In this document: in pieces, positions 27,201 to 35,436 of the stretch
How the letters are laid out: every line of letters starts with the position of its first letter
How positions within the stretch are numbered: position 1 is the stretch's first letter
DNA from: Bacteroidota bacterium
Lineage (GTDB): Bacteria > Bacteroidota > Bacteroidia > B-17B0 > Aurantibacillaceae
Reading direction: 5' to 3'
DNA: 64,000 bases
Assembly: GCA_013697245.1 (NCBI GenBank)
Contig: JACCXH010000073.1
Coordinates: forward strand, 1 to 64,000
Notes under the pieces: generated by a model
The model's input: only the letters and a program-made list of their open reading frames with translations
Database searches by the model: none
What the model was told of the DNA's origin: nothing
Made by a program: the position numbers and the translations under genes

Positions 27201-27754
27201 CGGCAGCTACAGTCGCGATAAATTCGCTCCGTAACGAAACGCCGAAGAATAATACGTTTTGTGATTTGCAGGAAATTGCGCTAAATATTTCTCAAAATCC
27301 AAGTGGTATAAGTCTGTTAAAAAATAACCAAGGCATTAAAAATCAATTATTGCTTGAATCTTCCAAAGATGATTTTTTAACGGGCGGTATAGCTATAGCG
27401 TTATTGGAGAAAATTTATGGATTTCAGGTTGCAGAAGAACGCATTGAACCGATTAATGCGAGCACATCAAATAAAACTATTTTCAATGAAGAAAATAATC
27501 TTACAGCTATTTCTCTTTCAGATAATATTAAAATTTATCCAAATCCTGCCAAAGATCAACTATTTGTAGAGTCGGAGGGCGATGAAAATGCGGAAATTCA
27601 ATTAACAGATCTTACAGGCAAGGTTGTTTTAAAACAAAATTGTGTGCAAAGCTGTGTAATTCAATTAAGTACTTTGCAAAATGGTATTTATTTAGTAAAT
27701 TTATATAAACAAAGCAGGTTAATAAGCACAAAAAAAATTGTGATCATTAAATAA
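24209..27754 (+). CDS. T9SS-secreted metzincin with parallel beta-helix
   Basis: This 1181-residue protein has a signal peptide to about residue 22. The N-terminal 290 residues hold a zinc metallopeptidase of the metzincin clan: HELGHAMGLEH at 189-199 fits HExxHxxGxxH, and NNIMGYN about 60 residues later supplies the Met-turn, as in pappalysin-like (M43) or related families. Residues about 310-720 form a right-handed beta-helix with turn-rich repeats (GCTFLGNNNDGF, VQILNNSFIFGG, GYLVQNNDFSATAI). A helical stretch (about 860-1080) and a type A sorting domain (about 1105-1181, IYPNPAKDQLFVESE to KKIVIIK) complete the chain. It is likely a cell-surface or released protease. It is first of three co-directional T9SS genes; the next starts 3 bp downstream. 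Its region upstream carries the palindromes and array. Confidence 0.9.
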   Translation: MKNNHYLILFLAAFLVGNIFSQSPNKCSNPAGNVTPPICPIDIAGYYTTTTSVVYVKLNFWVTKPSTGTGVFANNTITDANNYINAWNAIMANLQPPNLNRSPNPAYYWNSKIQFVLNSFQFVTNNAAYSSAPVWNTYNDPAAINLTWGTHPTNNGYGAAMDIPSNQIFMVHSPVNLGQTFGDTTLILHELGHAMGLEHTWAWDYNAIPIADVFPAGSYPSGLPPYATLVDDYWFEDKAHWNIGSLSCAGMTPGINSNNIMGYNFDCRRYLSPKQLGKIHYHLSNDLSKVVQNPSCASDNSNININTNTIYGNPLLQINGNLTVKAGYKLTISGTLRMRENAKIIVEQGAKLVITSCGVIESSCGKLWDGIEVWGNSGQDQSINGTTNMPNYQGMVDINGGTIKDAKTGIYLAKKVSGSPDLTTTGGIVQSINANYLNNKVGAAFYTYFTNSIILDYHGNRSYFKNDHFTYNSSYKGDASNLAFAHITGSEIANVRVYGCTFLGNNNDGFNTVPFQNPLNAYGIYGIDSRFIIKDFCLNPINATTCNGTPARNTFTGFATSIYLTNATTSYASTIDHATFNNDGYYPCGQIYLNNIVGVQILNNSFIFGGTNSLAAPNYGLYLNGCDGYLVQNNDFSATAIKTAGIYVNNSGTNPNSIYNNTFNSLQQPIWAISVNYNQQTGVGLVMNCNDFFSSVYNIGVEKSGRVCGNCINNYGVATTQGVYNILNDQTSVRNKYYSVACNTGAENKYYISIPTSFAITTHGSYNGSQWHPTPQTNASCSNATELVDIVGTNPPNSSLKSIYCPVSNTPSFGSRLLSGTQLAAHRLNRQAFIDSIAAMRDGGNTQQLINTILISGNQNTLKDLLLAKPFLSDSVIITYFKRTNVPAQNLKDVYDKNYPLSPVLWNKILNLNIASSALNYMQVKQVENKLSKHSILKAQLELVQREIGLIHHAAMRDYLNMENGAQYDSILSILATNELPKAKYTRIGLLIAAKRYAAATVAINSLRNETPKNNTFCDLQEIALNISQNPSGISLLKNNQGIKNQLLLESSKDDFLTGGIAIALLEKIYGFQVAEERIEPINASTSNKTIFNEENNLTAISLSDNIKIYPNPAKDQLFVESEGDENAEIQLTDLTGKVVLKQNCVQSCVIQLSTLQNGIYLVNLYKQSRLISTKKIVIIK

Positions 27755-27757
27755 ACA

Positions 27758-29296
27758 ATGCGTTATAGGAAAATATTATTTTTAGTTTGCCTTTTGCCTT
27801 TATTAAGCAAAGGGCAAACTTATTTTAATAATTACTACAAAACAGGGTATAATAATACAGCCAGTACACATGTGTTTAATAACCCGGCCGATTCAAGCTT
27901 TACGGTCTTTAATTATGCTAATGATTCAGTAACCGGTTATCAGGGCCTATATTGCACCAATATAAGTAAAACCGGTATCCTTAATTTTAAAAAAACACTT
28001 ACTTATCCTAATTATGATTATTATTCTTATCTAAATGGCTTAAAACAATTTATACCAGCTACCAACTGTAGTTATTTTGGCGCATCTGTAACTTATACTT
28101 CAAGCTTTAATACCCTCTTATTTACTAAAATAAATAAAGTAACGCTGGATACTATTAAAACCTCTTTTTATTATGATGGTATTTATAGTTATTATATGAA
28201 CAACCTTATTAAGTTTAATGCCAATAAATACTATTTGATCGGTAATAAAAGTAATTCTTCTAGCCAATGGCCCTGCGTTTTTCAACTAGACAGCAATTTG
28301 AATATTGTTACCACCTTTACAATTTCGAATCCATTTAATATGGGTTGTTCTGCTGCCACTTATGATCTGGTAAATAAAAAATTGATCCTGTGTGGGCGAA
28401 GATATAATTCCTCTAACCATCCCAATAATGTTATAATGATCTGCGATACTTTGGGCGCCGTTTCTACAGCGTCCTTATATCCTACTTATTGGACCAATGG
28501 AGTGTCACAGTCGTTTTATTCCGGAATTGATAATACTATTGTAACAATCGGTGGGATTCAAACCAGTTTGTATGCAAATAATTATGAAATGTACAGATTA
28601 CAGATCTGTAAATACGACCTTAATCTAAATCCTATCTGGAAAAAAACCTACGGCAGATCTACGATAATAAACACCTGTTATTCAGGCGTCATTAATAATG
28701 ATGGAAGCCTTGTTGTGGCATGCGGCTATGGCGATTCTACCAGCTTGCCATTAGTGAACGAAGATATTAACGGAACCATCTTAAAAGTAAACAGCAACGG
28801 TGATAGTTTATGGATGCGGCAGTACAGTAATTATGTCACAGGAAGTTCACCCGCAAATTATTGGGAAACATTTTATGGCATTGAAAAAACCTTGGATGGC
28901 GGTTATATTTTATGCGGGAGTGTCGTTAACAAGCCCCAAGGTAAAGCCTGGATAGTTAAAACAGATAGTTTGGGCTGCGTTTCTTTTGGTTGCGGAAACT
29001 TAATTACAGAAGCTGTTGAGAACACGAATAGTAAAAAAGAACTTGTTCTTTTTCCAAACCCTAGTAGCGATATTTTAAATATTGATTTTGATCCTAACGA
29101 TAAATACACCAAGGCACAGGTTATTAATAGTCTTGGACAAATAGTAAAAGAAGATGTTATTGAATTAGAACTTAAAAAATATTCTATTGATATTAAAGAC
29201 CTGCCCGAAGGTGTTTATTTGTTGAATCTAAAAAGTTTGGGTTCGACAAGCCCAACCACCGTTAACATAAATAAACGTTTTGTAATTGCGAGATAA
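27758..29296 (+). CDS. T9SS-secreted propeller-like protein
   Basis: This 512-residue protein has a signal peptide ending SKGQ. The body has repeated strands of the kind seen in Bacteroidota 'delta-60'-like propellers: TLDGGYILCGSVV, NNDGSLVVACGYGDS, TILKVNSNGDSLWMRQY, IVKTDSLGC. It ends in a type A sorting domain (about 430-512, LFPNPSSDILNIDFD to NKRFVIAR). No catalytic residues were seen. The ATG lies 3 bp after the metzincin stop, so the two are co-transcribed. A role in substrate binding alongside the protease is inferred only from the operon. Confidence 0.82.
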   Translation: MRYRKILFLVCLLPLLSKGQTYFNNYYKTGYNNTASTHVFNNPADSSFTVFNYANDSVTGYQGLYCTNISKTGILNFKKTLTYPNYDYYSYLNGLKQFIPATNCSYFGASVTYTSSFNTLLFTKINKVTLDTIKTSFYYDGIYSYYMNNLIKFNANKYYLIGNKSNSSSQWPCVFQLDSNLNIVTTFTISNPFNMGCSAATYDLVNKKLILCGRRYNSSNHPNNVIMICDTLGAVSTASLYPTYWTNGVSQSFYSGIDNTIVTIGGIQTSLYANNYEMYRLQICKYDLNLNPIWKKTYGRSTIINTCYSGVINNDGSLVVACGYGDSTSLPLVNEDINGTILKVNSNGDSLWMRQYSNYVTGSSPANYWETFYGIEKTLDGGYILCGSVVNKPQGKAWIVKTDSLGCVSFGCGNLITEAVENTNSKKELVLFPNPSSDILNIDFDPNDKYTKAQVINSLGQIVKEDVIELELKKYSIDIKDLPEGVYLLNLKSLGSTSPTTVNINKRFVIAR

Positions 29297-29306
29297 AAAT
29301 TAGAAA

Positions 29307-30347
29307 ATGAAACACCTTTTTATATTTATAGTTCTTTTAATTATGTGTAAATATAGTAATGCCCAAAAATATCAACCTTATGATACCAATATGGTTTGGA
29401 AGGTGTTTCAAACTGGTAGTGCAACTGCTTTTTCAAACCAATGTTACAGAACGGATGCGTACAACTATTTTGTAAGGGGCTATATTGCAAATAACGGTAG
29501 ATTATGGCACAAGGTGTATGCAAATGTAATGCAAGGTGTTTTTATTCACTCTCAGTTTGGCGGCAACTGCGATCCGTCTATAGTGCCCATAAACTCAACA
29601 CAATTTATTGGTATGTTCTCGAACGATACTGTAAATAAAAAAGTATATTTTGTTCCTACATCAACCCTTGTTTCAAACTTTACAGCGGATGATACACATT
29701 TGATCTTTGATTCAAAAAATAAGAATATTGATGATACGATATCTGTTTTTTCGGGAGGAGATCCCTCAACGAAAATATTAAACTACAAAATAAATACAAT
29801 TGATTCGATATTGTTGGGAACAAAATATCATAAACGTTTTAAAGGCGCAACAACTAATACTATAAATTATAGTCCAAACATTGCTTATTTTATTGAAGGC
29901 GTTGGAGCTAGTGCTGGGGTGTTTAATAGTTATTTTTATAGTTTTAGTTACCAATCTTCAAAATTAGGCTGTTTCTCTAATACAAATTACACGAAGTATT
30001 ATGTGGGACAGAATAGTTTTACTGTAGCACTTCAAGCTTACCCATCAGCGTTAAGAGATACAAATGTTTGTTTTACAACATTGCCATCGGATATTATTTC
30101 AAATAACCTGAGCGATCAATTAAACGGCATGTATCCAAACCCGGTAAAGGATAAATTAACTCTTGAATTTGATAATGCCACGAGCAATAATTTATATATA
30201 ACAAACACATTGGGGCAAATAGTTTATTCAGTAAATACTGTAAATTCAAAAGAAGAACTCGATCTAAGTTTTTTACCAATTGGTATTTATTATCTAAAAA
30301 TTCAAAACAATTCTACGCAAAAAGTATTTAAGGTCATTAAAGAGTAA
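29307..30347 (+). CDS. T9SS-secreted protein of unknown fold
   Basis: This 346-residue protein has a signal peptide ending SNAQ. The central part has no recognised domain. It contains NYSPNIAYFIEGVGASAGVFN and SKLGCFSNTNYTKYY, a pattern frequent in Bacteroidota secreted proteins of this size ('...YIEGIGS..G'). A type A sorting domain closes the chain (about 270-346, MYPNPVKDKLTLEFD to QKVFKVIKE). It is the third gene of the run and starts 10 bp after its predecessor. A bidirectional hairpin follows. Confidence 0.8.
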   Translation: MKHLFIFIVLLIMCKYSNAQKYQPYDTNMVWKVFQTGSATAFSNQCYRTDAYNYFVRGYIANNGRLWHKVYANVMQGVFIHSQFGGNCDPSIVPINSTQFIGMFSNDTVNKKVYFVPTSTLVSNFTADDTHLIFDSKNKNIDDTISVFSGGDPSTKILNYKINTIDSILLGTKYHKRFKGATTNTINYSPNIAYFIEGVGASAGVFNSYFYSFSYQSSKLGCFSNTNYTKYYVGQNSFTVALQAYPSALRDTNVCFTTLPSDIISNNLSDQLNGMYPNPVKDKLTLEFDNATSNNLYITNTLGQIVYSVNTVNSKEELDLSFLPIGIYYLKIQNNSTQKVFKVIKE

Positions 30348-30383
30348 TTCTTAAAAAAGCACAAAAAAAATTAATCGAAATAA

Positions 30384-30415
30384 AAAAAGCCTTCCCATTA
30401 TTGGAAAGGCTTTTT
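30384..30415. terminator. Bidirectional terminator between T9SS operon and odhB
   Basis: The stem aaaaagccttcc / ggaaaggcttttt (one bulged A) has loop cattatt. It has an A-run on one side and a T-run on the other, lying between the stops at 30347 and 30434. Confidence 0.8.
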
Positions 30416-30433
30416 AGTTTAAGTTCTATTTTT

Positions 30434-31699
30434 TTATAACCCCAACAATACCTCTTCGGGTAATTTGCCGCCAAATAAAATGCGGCTTGGGTTCTCTAAC
30501 ATCTCTTTTACTTTTACTAAAAAGCCAACGCTTTCTCTTCCGTCAATAATTCTATGATCGTAGCTTAAAGCAACATACATCATTGGGCGAATTACCACCT
30601 GCCCGTTAACAGCCATTGGGCGCTCTACTACATTGTGCATTCCTAAAATGGCGCTTTGCGGCGGGTTAATAATTGGTGTGCTCATCATACTTCCAAAAAC
30701 ACCTCCGTTGGTAATTGTAAATGTGCCGCCGGTCATATCTTCAATCGTTAATTTACCATCGCGTGCTTTTACGGCAAGCTCTTTAATTCCTTTTTCAATA
30801 TCTGCAATGCTCATTAATTCTGCGCTGCGCAACACAGGCACCATTAAACCTTTTGGCGCACTTACGGCAATACCAATATCACAATATTTATTGTAAACAA
30901 TTTCTTCGCCATCTATCATCGCATTCACTGCCGGAAAATGGTATAAAGCTTCGGTTACTGCTTTGGTAAAAAAGCTCATAAAACCAACATTGCTTCCGTA
31001 AACTTCTTTGAACTTATCTTTGTATTTAGCACGTATGGCATAAATGGAGCTCATGTCTATTTCATTAAAAGTAGTTAACATGGCAGTTTCGTTCTTAACA
31101 GAAACCAAACGCTTGGCAACCGTTTTGCGCAACGAGGTCATTTTAGTACGATCTTGTGTTCTGTCGCCTTTCCAGGAATTTGAAAGTACAGCTCCGGCAG
31201 TTGGTAAACCGTTAGATAAAGCAGCCAATACATCTTGTTTGGTAATGCGTCCATCTTTACCGGTACCATTTAATTGGCCTGATTTAATATTATTTTCTGC
31301 CATTATTTTAGCAGCCGAAACACTTGGCGTACCTGTTGCGTAGGTAGCATCTTTTTTACTGTCTTTGCTAACTGGGCTTGTAGAAGTTTCCTTCTTAGGC
31401 TCTTCTTTTTTAGCCTCTACTTTTTCAGTTTTTTGGGCTTCCTTTTTAGCTTCCGGTTTAAAAGAAGTATCAATTTTTACAACTACCTGTCCAACTTTAA
31501 CCGTATCGCCTTCGGCAGCTAATACTTCTATTTTACCGGACTCTTCTGCATTTAAAGTTAAGGTTGCTTTGTCAGAATCTATTTCTGCCAACACTTCATC
31601 TTTTTCAACCACATCGCCGGTATTTTTTACCCAACGTGCTATTACTACTTCTGTAATTGATTCGCCCGGACTTGGTACTTTTAATTCTACTATTGCCAT
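30434..31699 (-). CDS. odhB: 2-oxoglutarate dehydrogenase E2, dihydrolipoyl succinyltransferase
   Basis: This 421-residue protein is of normal length. A lipoyl domain (1-78) has the lipoylated Lys44 in [12 protein letters not shown] charged Lys/Glu-rich linker spans about 80-120. A peripheral-subunit-binding domain (about 128-165) is [27 protein letters not shown]. The catalytic domain has [32 protein letters not shown] and the active-site SYDHRIIDG, with His382 and Asp386. It transfers the succinyl group to CoA in the TCA cycle. The gene belongs to the odhA operon, but a toxin-antitoxin pair lies between the two subunit genes; its ATG is 2 bp after the toxin stop. Confidence 0.97.
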   Translation of the reverse strand: MAIVELKVPSPGESITEVVIARWVKNTGDVVEKDEVLAEIDSDKATLTLNAEESGKIEVLAAEGDTVKVGQVVVKIDTSFKPEAKKEAQKTEKVEAKKEEPKKETSTSPVSKDSKKDATYATGTPSVSAAKIMAENNIKSGQLNGTGKDGRITKQDVLAALSNGLPTAGAVLSNSWKGDRTQDRTKMTSLRKTVAKRLVSVKNETAMLTTFNEIDMSSIYAIRAKYKDKFKEVYGSNVGFMSFFTKAVTEALYHFPAVNAMIDGEEIVYNKYCDIGIAVSAPKGLMVPVLRSAELMSIADIEKGIKELAVKARDGKLTIEDMTGGTFTITNGGVFGSMMSTPIINPPQSAILGMHNVVERPMAVNGQVVIRPMMYVALSYDHRIIDGRESVGFLVKVKEMLENPSRILFGGKLPEEVLLGL

Positions 31700-31701
31700 A
31701 A

Positions 31702-32007
31702 TTATTTTCTTTTCAGTTTTTTGGTTATTGTCTTCTTACTTCGTTTATGATGCGATATAGCGATTATTACGATTGTTGTTTCTTCAATGACATAAAAAAC
31801 ATTGAAGGGAAATCTATGAATGATCGCTTTTCTTATTTTTTTACTTACTTGTTTATATATTAAAGGCTCACGTTTTATTAATTCTATTTCATTTTCAAGG
31901 CAAAGAATAAAATCGAAATCAAGACCTGTTCTTATTCTTTTGTACCATTCTGTAATTTCATTAAAATCTTTTTCGGCTCCTTCGGAGAAAAAAATTTCAA
32001 ACTTCAT
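31702..32007 (-). CDS. RelE/ParE-superfamily toxin
   Basis: This 101-residue protein has the typical RelE/ParE layout: two N-terminal helices ([24 protein letters not shown]), the ...[44 protein letters not shown] strand run, and a basic C terminus ([11 protein letters not shown]). The pattern R..+..RFP+.+.Y.++ with the terminal HxxR is diagnostic of the superfamily. Members inhibit gyrase or cleave mRNA at the ribosome; which applies here cannot be read from sequence. Its ATG overlaps the antitoxin stop by 4 bp, the usual coupling. Unusually the pair is transcribed inside the odhA-odhB operon. Confidence 0.9.
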   Translation of the reverse strand: MKFEIFFSEGAEKDFNEITEWYKRIRTGLDFDFILCLENEIELIKREPLIYKQVSKKIRKAIIHRFPFNVFYVIEETTIVIIAISHHKRSKKTITKKLKRK

Positions 32008-32234
32008 TTTTTCTTTAAATATCCTTTTTTAATATCCTCCCACTTTTTAATTTTAGTAGGATTTTTTTTATAAGCTTCAAGCCTTTCGTTCACAAACTCA
32101 ATCCCTTCCTTATCCGTACCATTTTTTACCGCTTCACTCCTTATATTTTCCCATAAGGATTCTACTACAAAAAGCTTTTCGGCCATTGATCTTTTGAGAA
32201 TTTCGTCCAGATTTTTATCCTTTAATTTTCCCAT
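32004..32234 (-). CDS. Antitoxin, addiction-module (TIGR02574-like) family
   Basis: This 76-residue protein contains the family core. An N-terminal helix pair (LDEILKRSMAEKLFVVESLWENI) resembles 'L..ER..LVE.LWDSI'. Then come VNERLEAYKKNPTKIKKWEDIKKGYL, where RL..Y..NP....W+++K is the toxin-wrapping segment. It pairs with the overlapping RelE/ParE-like toxin. The ATG lies 6 bp after the odhA stop, so it has almost no room for its own promoter and probably depends on odhA transcription or on a promoter inside odhA. Confidence 0.88.
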   Translation of the reverse strand: MGKLKDKNLDEILKRSMAEKLFVVESLWENIRSEAVKNGTDKEGIEFVNERLEAYKKNPTKIKKWEDIKKGYLKKK

Positions 32235-32240
32235 GAGATC

Positions 32241-34961
32241 TTATTTAACTAATACTTTAGAAAAAATAGTTGTCATTATCTCTTCATTTTCTGCCGCGTG
32301 ACGTTTTGCAAAACCTGTTGCCGGGCTTGCCGCTTCATCTCTGCCAACATATTTTAAATTCAACGAACGCAACCATTTATCTACAAAACGCCAAGGGCCC
32401 ATATTCTCAGGCTCTTCTTGTACAAATAAATATTCTTTTGCTTTATCGTATTTTTTCAAAATAGCATCTACCTGTTTTTGAGGAAAAGGATAGAGTTGCT
32501 CTAAGCGGATAAAAACAATATCAACAACACCTTCTTTTTCTCTACGCTCAATAAGATCGTAATAAACTTTACCGGAACAGAATGCAACACGCGTTACTTT
32601 TTTTGCATCAATAGTATCATCTAACACTTCGCGGAAATTAACTTTTGTAAAATCACTTATCTTGCTTACACAACTTGGGTATCGTAATAATTTTTTAGGC
32701 GTAAAACACACCAATGGTTTTCTAAAATCGCGTTTTAACTGGCGGCGAATAACGTGAAACTGTTGGGCGGGTGTTGTAGTATTTACAATCTGCATATTGT
32801 TCTCGGCACATGCTTGTAAAAAACGTTCCATCCGTGCGCTTGAATGTTCCGGGCCCTGGCCTTCGTAACCGTGCGGTAACAATAACACCAAGCCATTCAT
32901 GCGGCGCCATTTATATTCTGCCGAAGTTAAATACTGATCAATAATAATTTGTGCACCGTTAAAGAAATCGCCAAACTGCGCTTCCCAAATAGTTAACGTA
33001 TTTGGTGCGGCAAAGGCGTAACCGTATTCAAAACCAAGCACACCATACTCGCTTAATAACGAATTGTAAATACTTAATTTTTCTTTTGAATCAATACTAT
33101 TTAGTGGCGTGTATTCTTCTTCGCTATCCTCTACTTTTACAACAGCGTGGCGGTGTGAGAAAGTTCCGCGTTCCACATCCTGTCCGCTAAAACGCACAGG
33201 GTAGCCCTCTTTCATTAAAGAAGCATAAGCTAATAATTCACCCATGGCCCAATCGTAATTATCGTTGGTGATCATGGCTTTTCTATCATCAAAAACCTTT
33301 TGGATCTTATTAAAGAATTTTTTATCGGCAGGAAGCTCGGTTGTTTTTTTGGCCAGCTCTAAAAACACTTTTTCATCAATGGCCGTTTTAGGAGATTCTT
33401 CAAAATCCTTATCGCTTGCCATTTTTACACCCTTCCAATTTCCTTCCAGGAAAGAAGTGATCTTTGCCTTGTCAGTTTTTTTAGCGGCATCTAAATTACT
33501 GTCCAATTCTGCTTTAAAAGTATTTTCTATTTCTTTAGCCTCGTCAGCTAATTCAGAACCTTCGGCAGCTAATTTTTTTACATAAATATCTTTTGGATTG
33601 GCATGTGCTGCAATTGCCTTGTATAATAAGGGTTGTGTAAAACGTGGTTCATCTCCTTCATTATGTCCATATTTACGGTAGCATAAAATATCTATAAATA
33701 CATCGCGACGAAATGTCTGGCGGAATTCCATTGCTAATTTTGAAATAAAGCATAAAGCTTCCACGTCATCACCATTAACGTGAAATACCGGACATAAAAC
33801 AACTTTTGCAATATCTGTACAATAGGTTGAAGAGCGGCCATCAATAAAATTAGTGGTAAAACCAACCTGGTTGTTTATTACAAAGTGAATAGTGCCGCCT
33901 GTTTTATAACCATCTAATTGGCTCATTTGTAACACCTCGTAAACAATACCCTGGCCGGCAACTGCGGCATCGCCATGTAAAATAATAGGGCATACTTTTG
34001 AGTTATCGCCTTTATGTTGATTATCTATTTTTGCGCGAACGATGCCTTCAACAACCGGCGCCACAGTTTCAAGATGCGACGGGTTGGGAGTTAAACTAAT
34101 ATGAACTTTTTTTCCTGTATCGCTGGTTTGATCGGAAGAATAACCCATGTGGTATTTAACGTCGCCGTCAAATAAAGAATCTTCACTTGGCCTGCCTTCA
34201 AACTCTGTAAAAACATCTTTGTAGGTTTTATTCATGATGTTGGTAAGTACATTTAAACGTCCGCGATGCGCCATTCCAATTACATAATCTTCAATACCTA
34301 AATTAACGCCATGTTCCATCAAAGCATTAACAGCGGGTATTGTAGCCTCGGCGCCTTCTAATGAAAAACGTTTTTGACCAACAAATTTTGTATGTAAATA
34401 ATTTTCAAAAACAACAGCTTGCGTTAATTTTTTAAGAATGGTCCTTTTCTCATCTTTAGAAAATGAAGGTGTGTTGCGGTTCTTTTCCATACGCTCCTGC
34501 AACCATTTTAAAACTTTTGGTTCGCGGGTGTATAAATATTCTACACCAATACTTTGGCAATAGGTTTGTTCTAAATGTGCAACAATATCTTTTAATTTTA
34601 CAGCACCAATGCCAATTACACTTCCGGCCTGGAAAACAGTTTCGGTATCTTTTTCAGAAAGCCCAAAATTTTCTAAGGCAAGAGTAGGATCGTAAGTGCG
34701 GCGTTGACGCACCGGATTTGTTTTAGTGAACAAATGTCCGCGTTGACGGTAACCGTTTATTAAACCAATTACTTTAAATTCTTTACTTACATTTTCGGGA
34801 ATTGCCCCACCATCTCCATCGTAAGATGTTTTTGCAAACTCAAAACCTTTAAAAAAATCGCGCCATGATGCATCAACCGAATTGGCATCCTGTGTGTATT
34901 GTAAAAACAATTGCTCAATTGCGCTTACATCGCTTGTTCCAACGTATGAAAATTTGTCCAT
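32241..34961 (-). CDS. odhA: 2-oxoglutarate dehydrogenase E1
   Basis: This 906-residue protein is a full-length thiamine-diphosphate enzyme. N-terminal DKFSYVGTSDVSAIEQLFLQY is the E2-contact helix. HRGRLNVL and GDVKYHMG give active-site residues. PSHLE..APVVEGIVRAK and HGDAAVAGQGIVYE are present. The ThDP/metal motif includes GD(D)VEA...NGDDVEALCF. C-terminal RGTFSHRHAV and EAQFGDFFNGAQIIIDQY, then LVLLLPHGYEGQGPEHSSAR, complete the transketolase-like Pyr domain. It decarboxylates 2-oxoglutarate in the TCA cycle. It is the first gene of the operon odhA-antitoxin-toxin-odhB. Upstream there is only a weak -7 match. Nothing else is unusual. Confidence 0.97.
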   Translation of the reverse strand: MDKFSYVGTSDVSAIEQLFLQYTQDANSVDASWRDFFKGFEFAKTSYDGDGGAIPENVSKEFKVIGLINGYRQRGHLFTKTNPVRQRRTYDPTLALENFGLSEKDTETVFQAGSVIGIGAVKLKDIVAHLEQTYCQSIGVEYLYTREPKVLKWLQERMEKNRNTPSFSKDEKRTILKKLTQAVVFENYLHTKFVGQKRFSLEGAEATIPAVNALMEHGVNLGIEDYVIGMAHRGRLNVLTNIMNKTYKDVFTEFEGRPSEDSLFDGDVKYHMGYSSDQTSDTGKKVHISLTPNPSHLETVAPVVEGIVRAKIDNQHKGDNSKVCPIILHGDAAVAGQGIVYEVLQMSQLDGYKTGGTIHFVINNQVGFTTNFIDGRSSTYCTDIAKVVLCPVFHVNGDDVEALCFISKLAMEFRQTFRRDVFIDILCYRKYGHNEGDEPRFTQPLLYKAIAAHANPKDIYVKKLAAEGSELADEAKEIENTFKAELDSNLDAAKKTDKAKITSFLEGNWKGVKMASDKDFEESPKTAIDEKVFLELAKKTTELPADKKFFNKIQKVFDDRKAMITNDNYDWAMGELLAYASLMKEGYPVRFSGQDVERGTFSHRHAVVKVEDSEEEYTPLNSIDSKEKLSIYNSLLSEYGVLGFEYGYAFAAPNTLTIWEAQFGDFFNGAQIIIDQYLTSAEYKWRRMNGLVLLLPHGYEGQGPEHSSARMERFLQACAENNMQIVNTTTPAQQFHVIRRQLKRDFRKPLVCFTPKKLLRYPSCVSKISDFTKVNFREVLDDTIDAKKVTRVAFCSGKVYYDLIERREKEGVVDIVFIRLEQLYPFPQKQVDAILKKYDKAKEYLFVQEEPENMGPWRFVDKWLRSLNLKYVGRDEAASPATGFAKRHAAENEEIMTTIFSKVLVK

Positions 34962-35024
34962 TTTATTGAATTAGAATAGAACGTAAAATTAACAAATTTT
35001 GCAAGATTTGAGCTAATTTTACCT

Positions 35025-35032
35025 TACTTTTG
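35025..35032 (+). promoter_or_regulatory. -7 box TACTTTTG abutting the SPOR gene
   Basis: A perfect TAnnTTTG that ends 5 bp before the ATG at 35038. The expected transcription start falls on or next to the start codon, so the mRNA would be leaderless. Confidence 0.6.
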
Positions 35033-35037
35033 TAGAG

Positions 35038-35433
35038 ATGAAAAGCCCTTTTAAGACCCTATTTTTGCCATTTTTGCTAATAATGTTGGCCTCTTCTTGC
35101 TTTTTTGGGCAAACCAACCAAACACAGACCCAATTAAAGGTTAAACAGCTTATTGATAAAAAAGCAGAATATAACCGTTTAACGAATGGAGAAATGGATG
35201 GGTACCGCATAAAAATACATTTTGGCGGCGATAGGGAAAATGCTAAAGCTGTAAGAAATAAATTTTCAGCAAAATTTTCAGATTATAATACTTATGAAGA
35301 ATATCAACAGCCTAATTTTGTGGTTTTAATTGGCGATTTTAAAACAAAACTGGAAGCTTTTGAGACTTTAAAAAAGATTCAGGTAGAATTTCCAAATTCT
35401 TTTATTGTAAAAGGAAGAATAAGAGCAAAGTAA
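35038..35433 (+). CDS. SPOR-domain exported protein
   Basis: This 131-residue protein has a signal peptide with a lipobox-like LASSC (Cys21), so lipoprotein is possible. Residues about 55-128 form a SPOR domain: GYRIKIHFGGDRENAKAVRNKF, an aromatic YQQPNFVVLIGDFKTKLEAFETLKKIQ, and a final FPNSFIVKGRI. SPOR domains bind denuded glycan strands at the septum, so a division-site or cell-wall role is likely. Single gene with a promoter box touching the start codon, convergent with the alpha/beta hydrolase gene 3 bp away. Confidence 0.88.
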   Translation: MKSPFKTLFLPFLLIMLASSCFFGQTNQTQTQLKVKQLIDKKAEYNRLTNGEMDGYRIKIHFGGDRENAKAVRNKFSAKFSDYNTYEEYQQPNFVVLIGDFKTKLEAFETLKKIQVEFPNSFIVKGRIRAK

Positions 35434-35436
35434 TTT

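Noticed and set aside
31365-31760. A 131-codon frame antisense to odhB and the toxin gene
   Set aside because: It is Ser/Thr-rich because it mirrors the Lys/Glu-rich linker of odhB; there is no promoter or homology.
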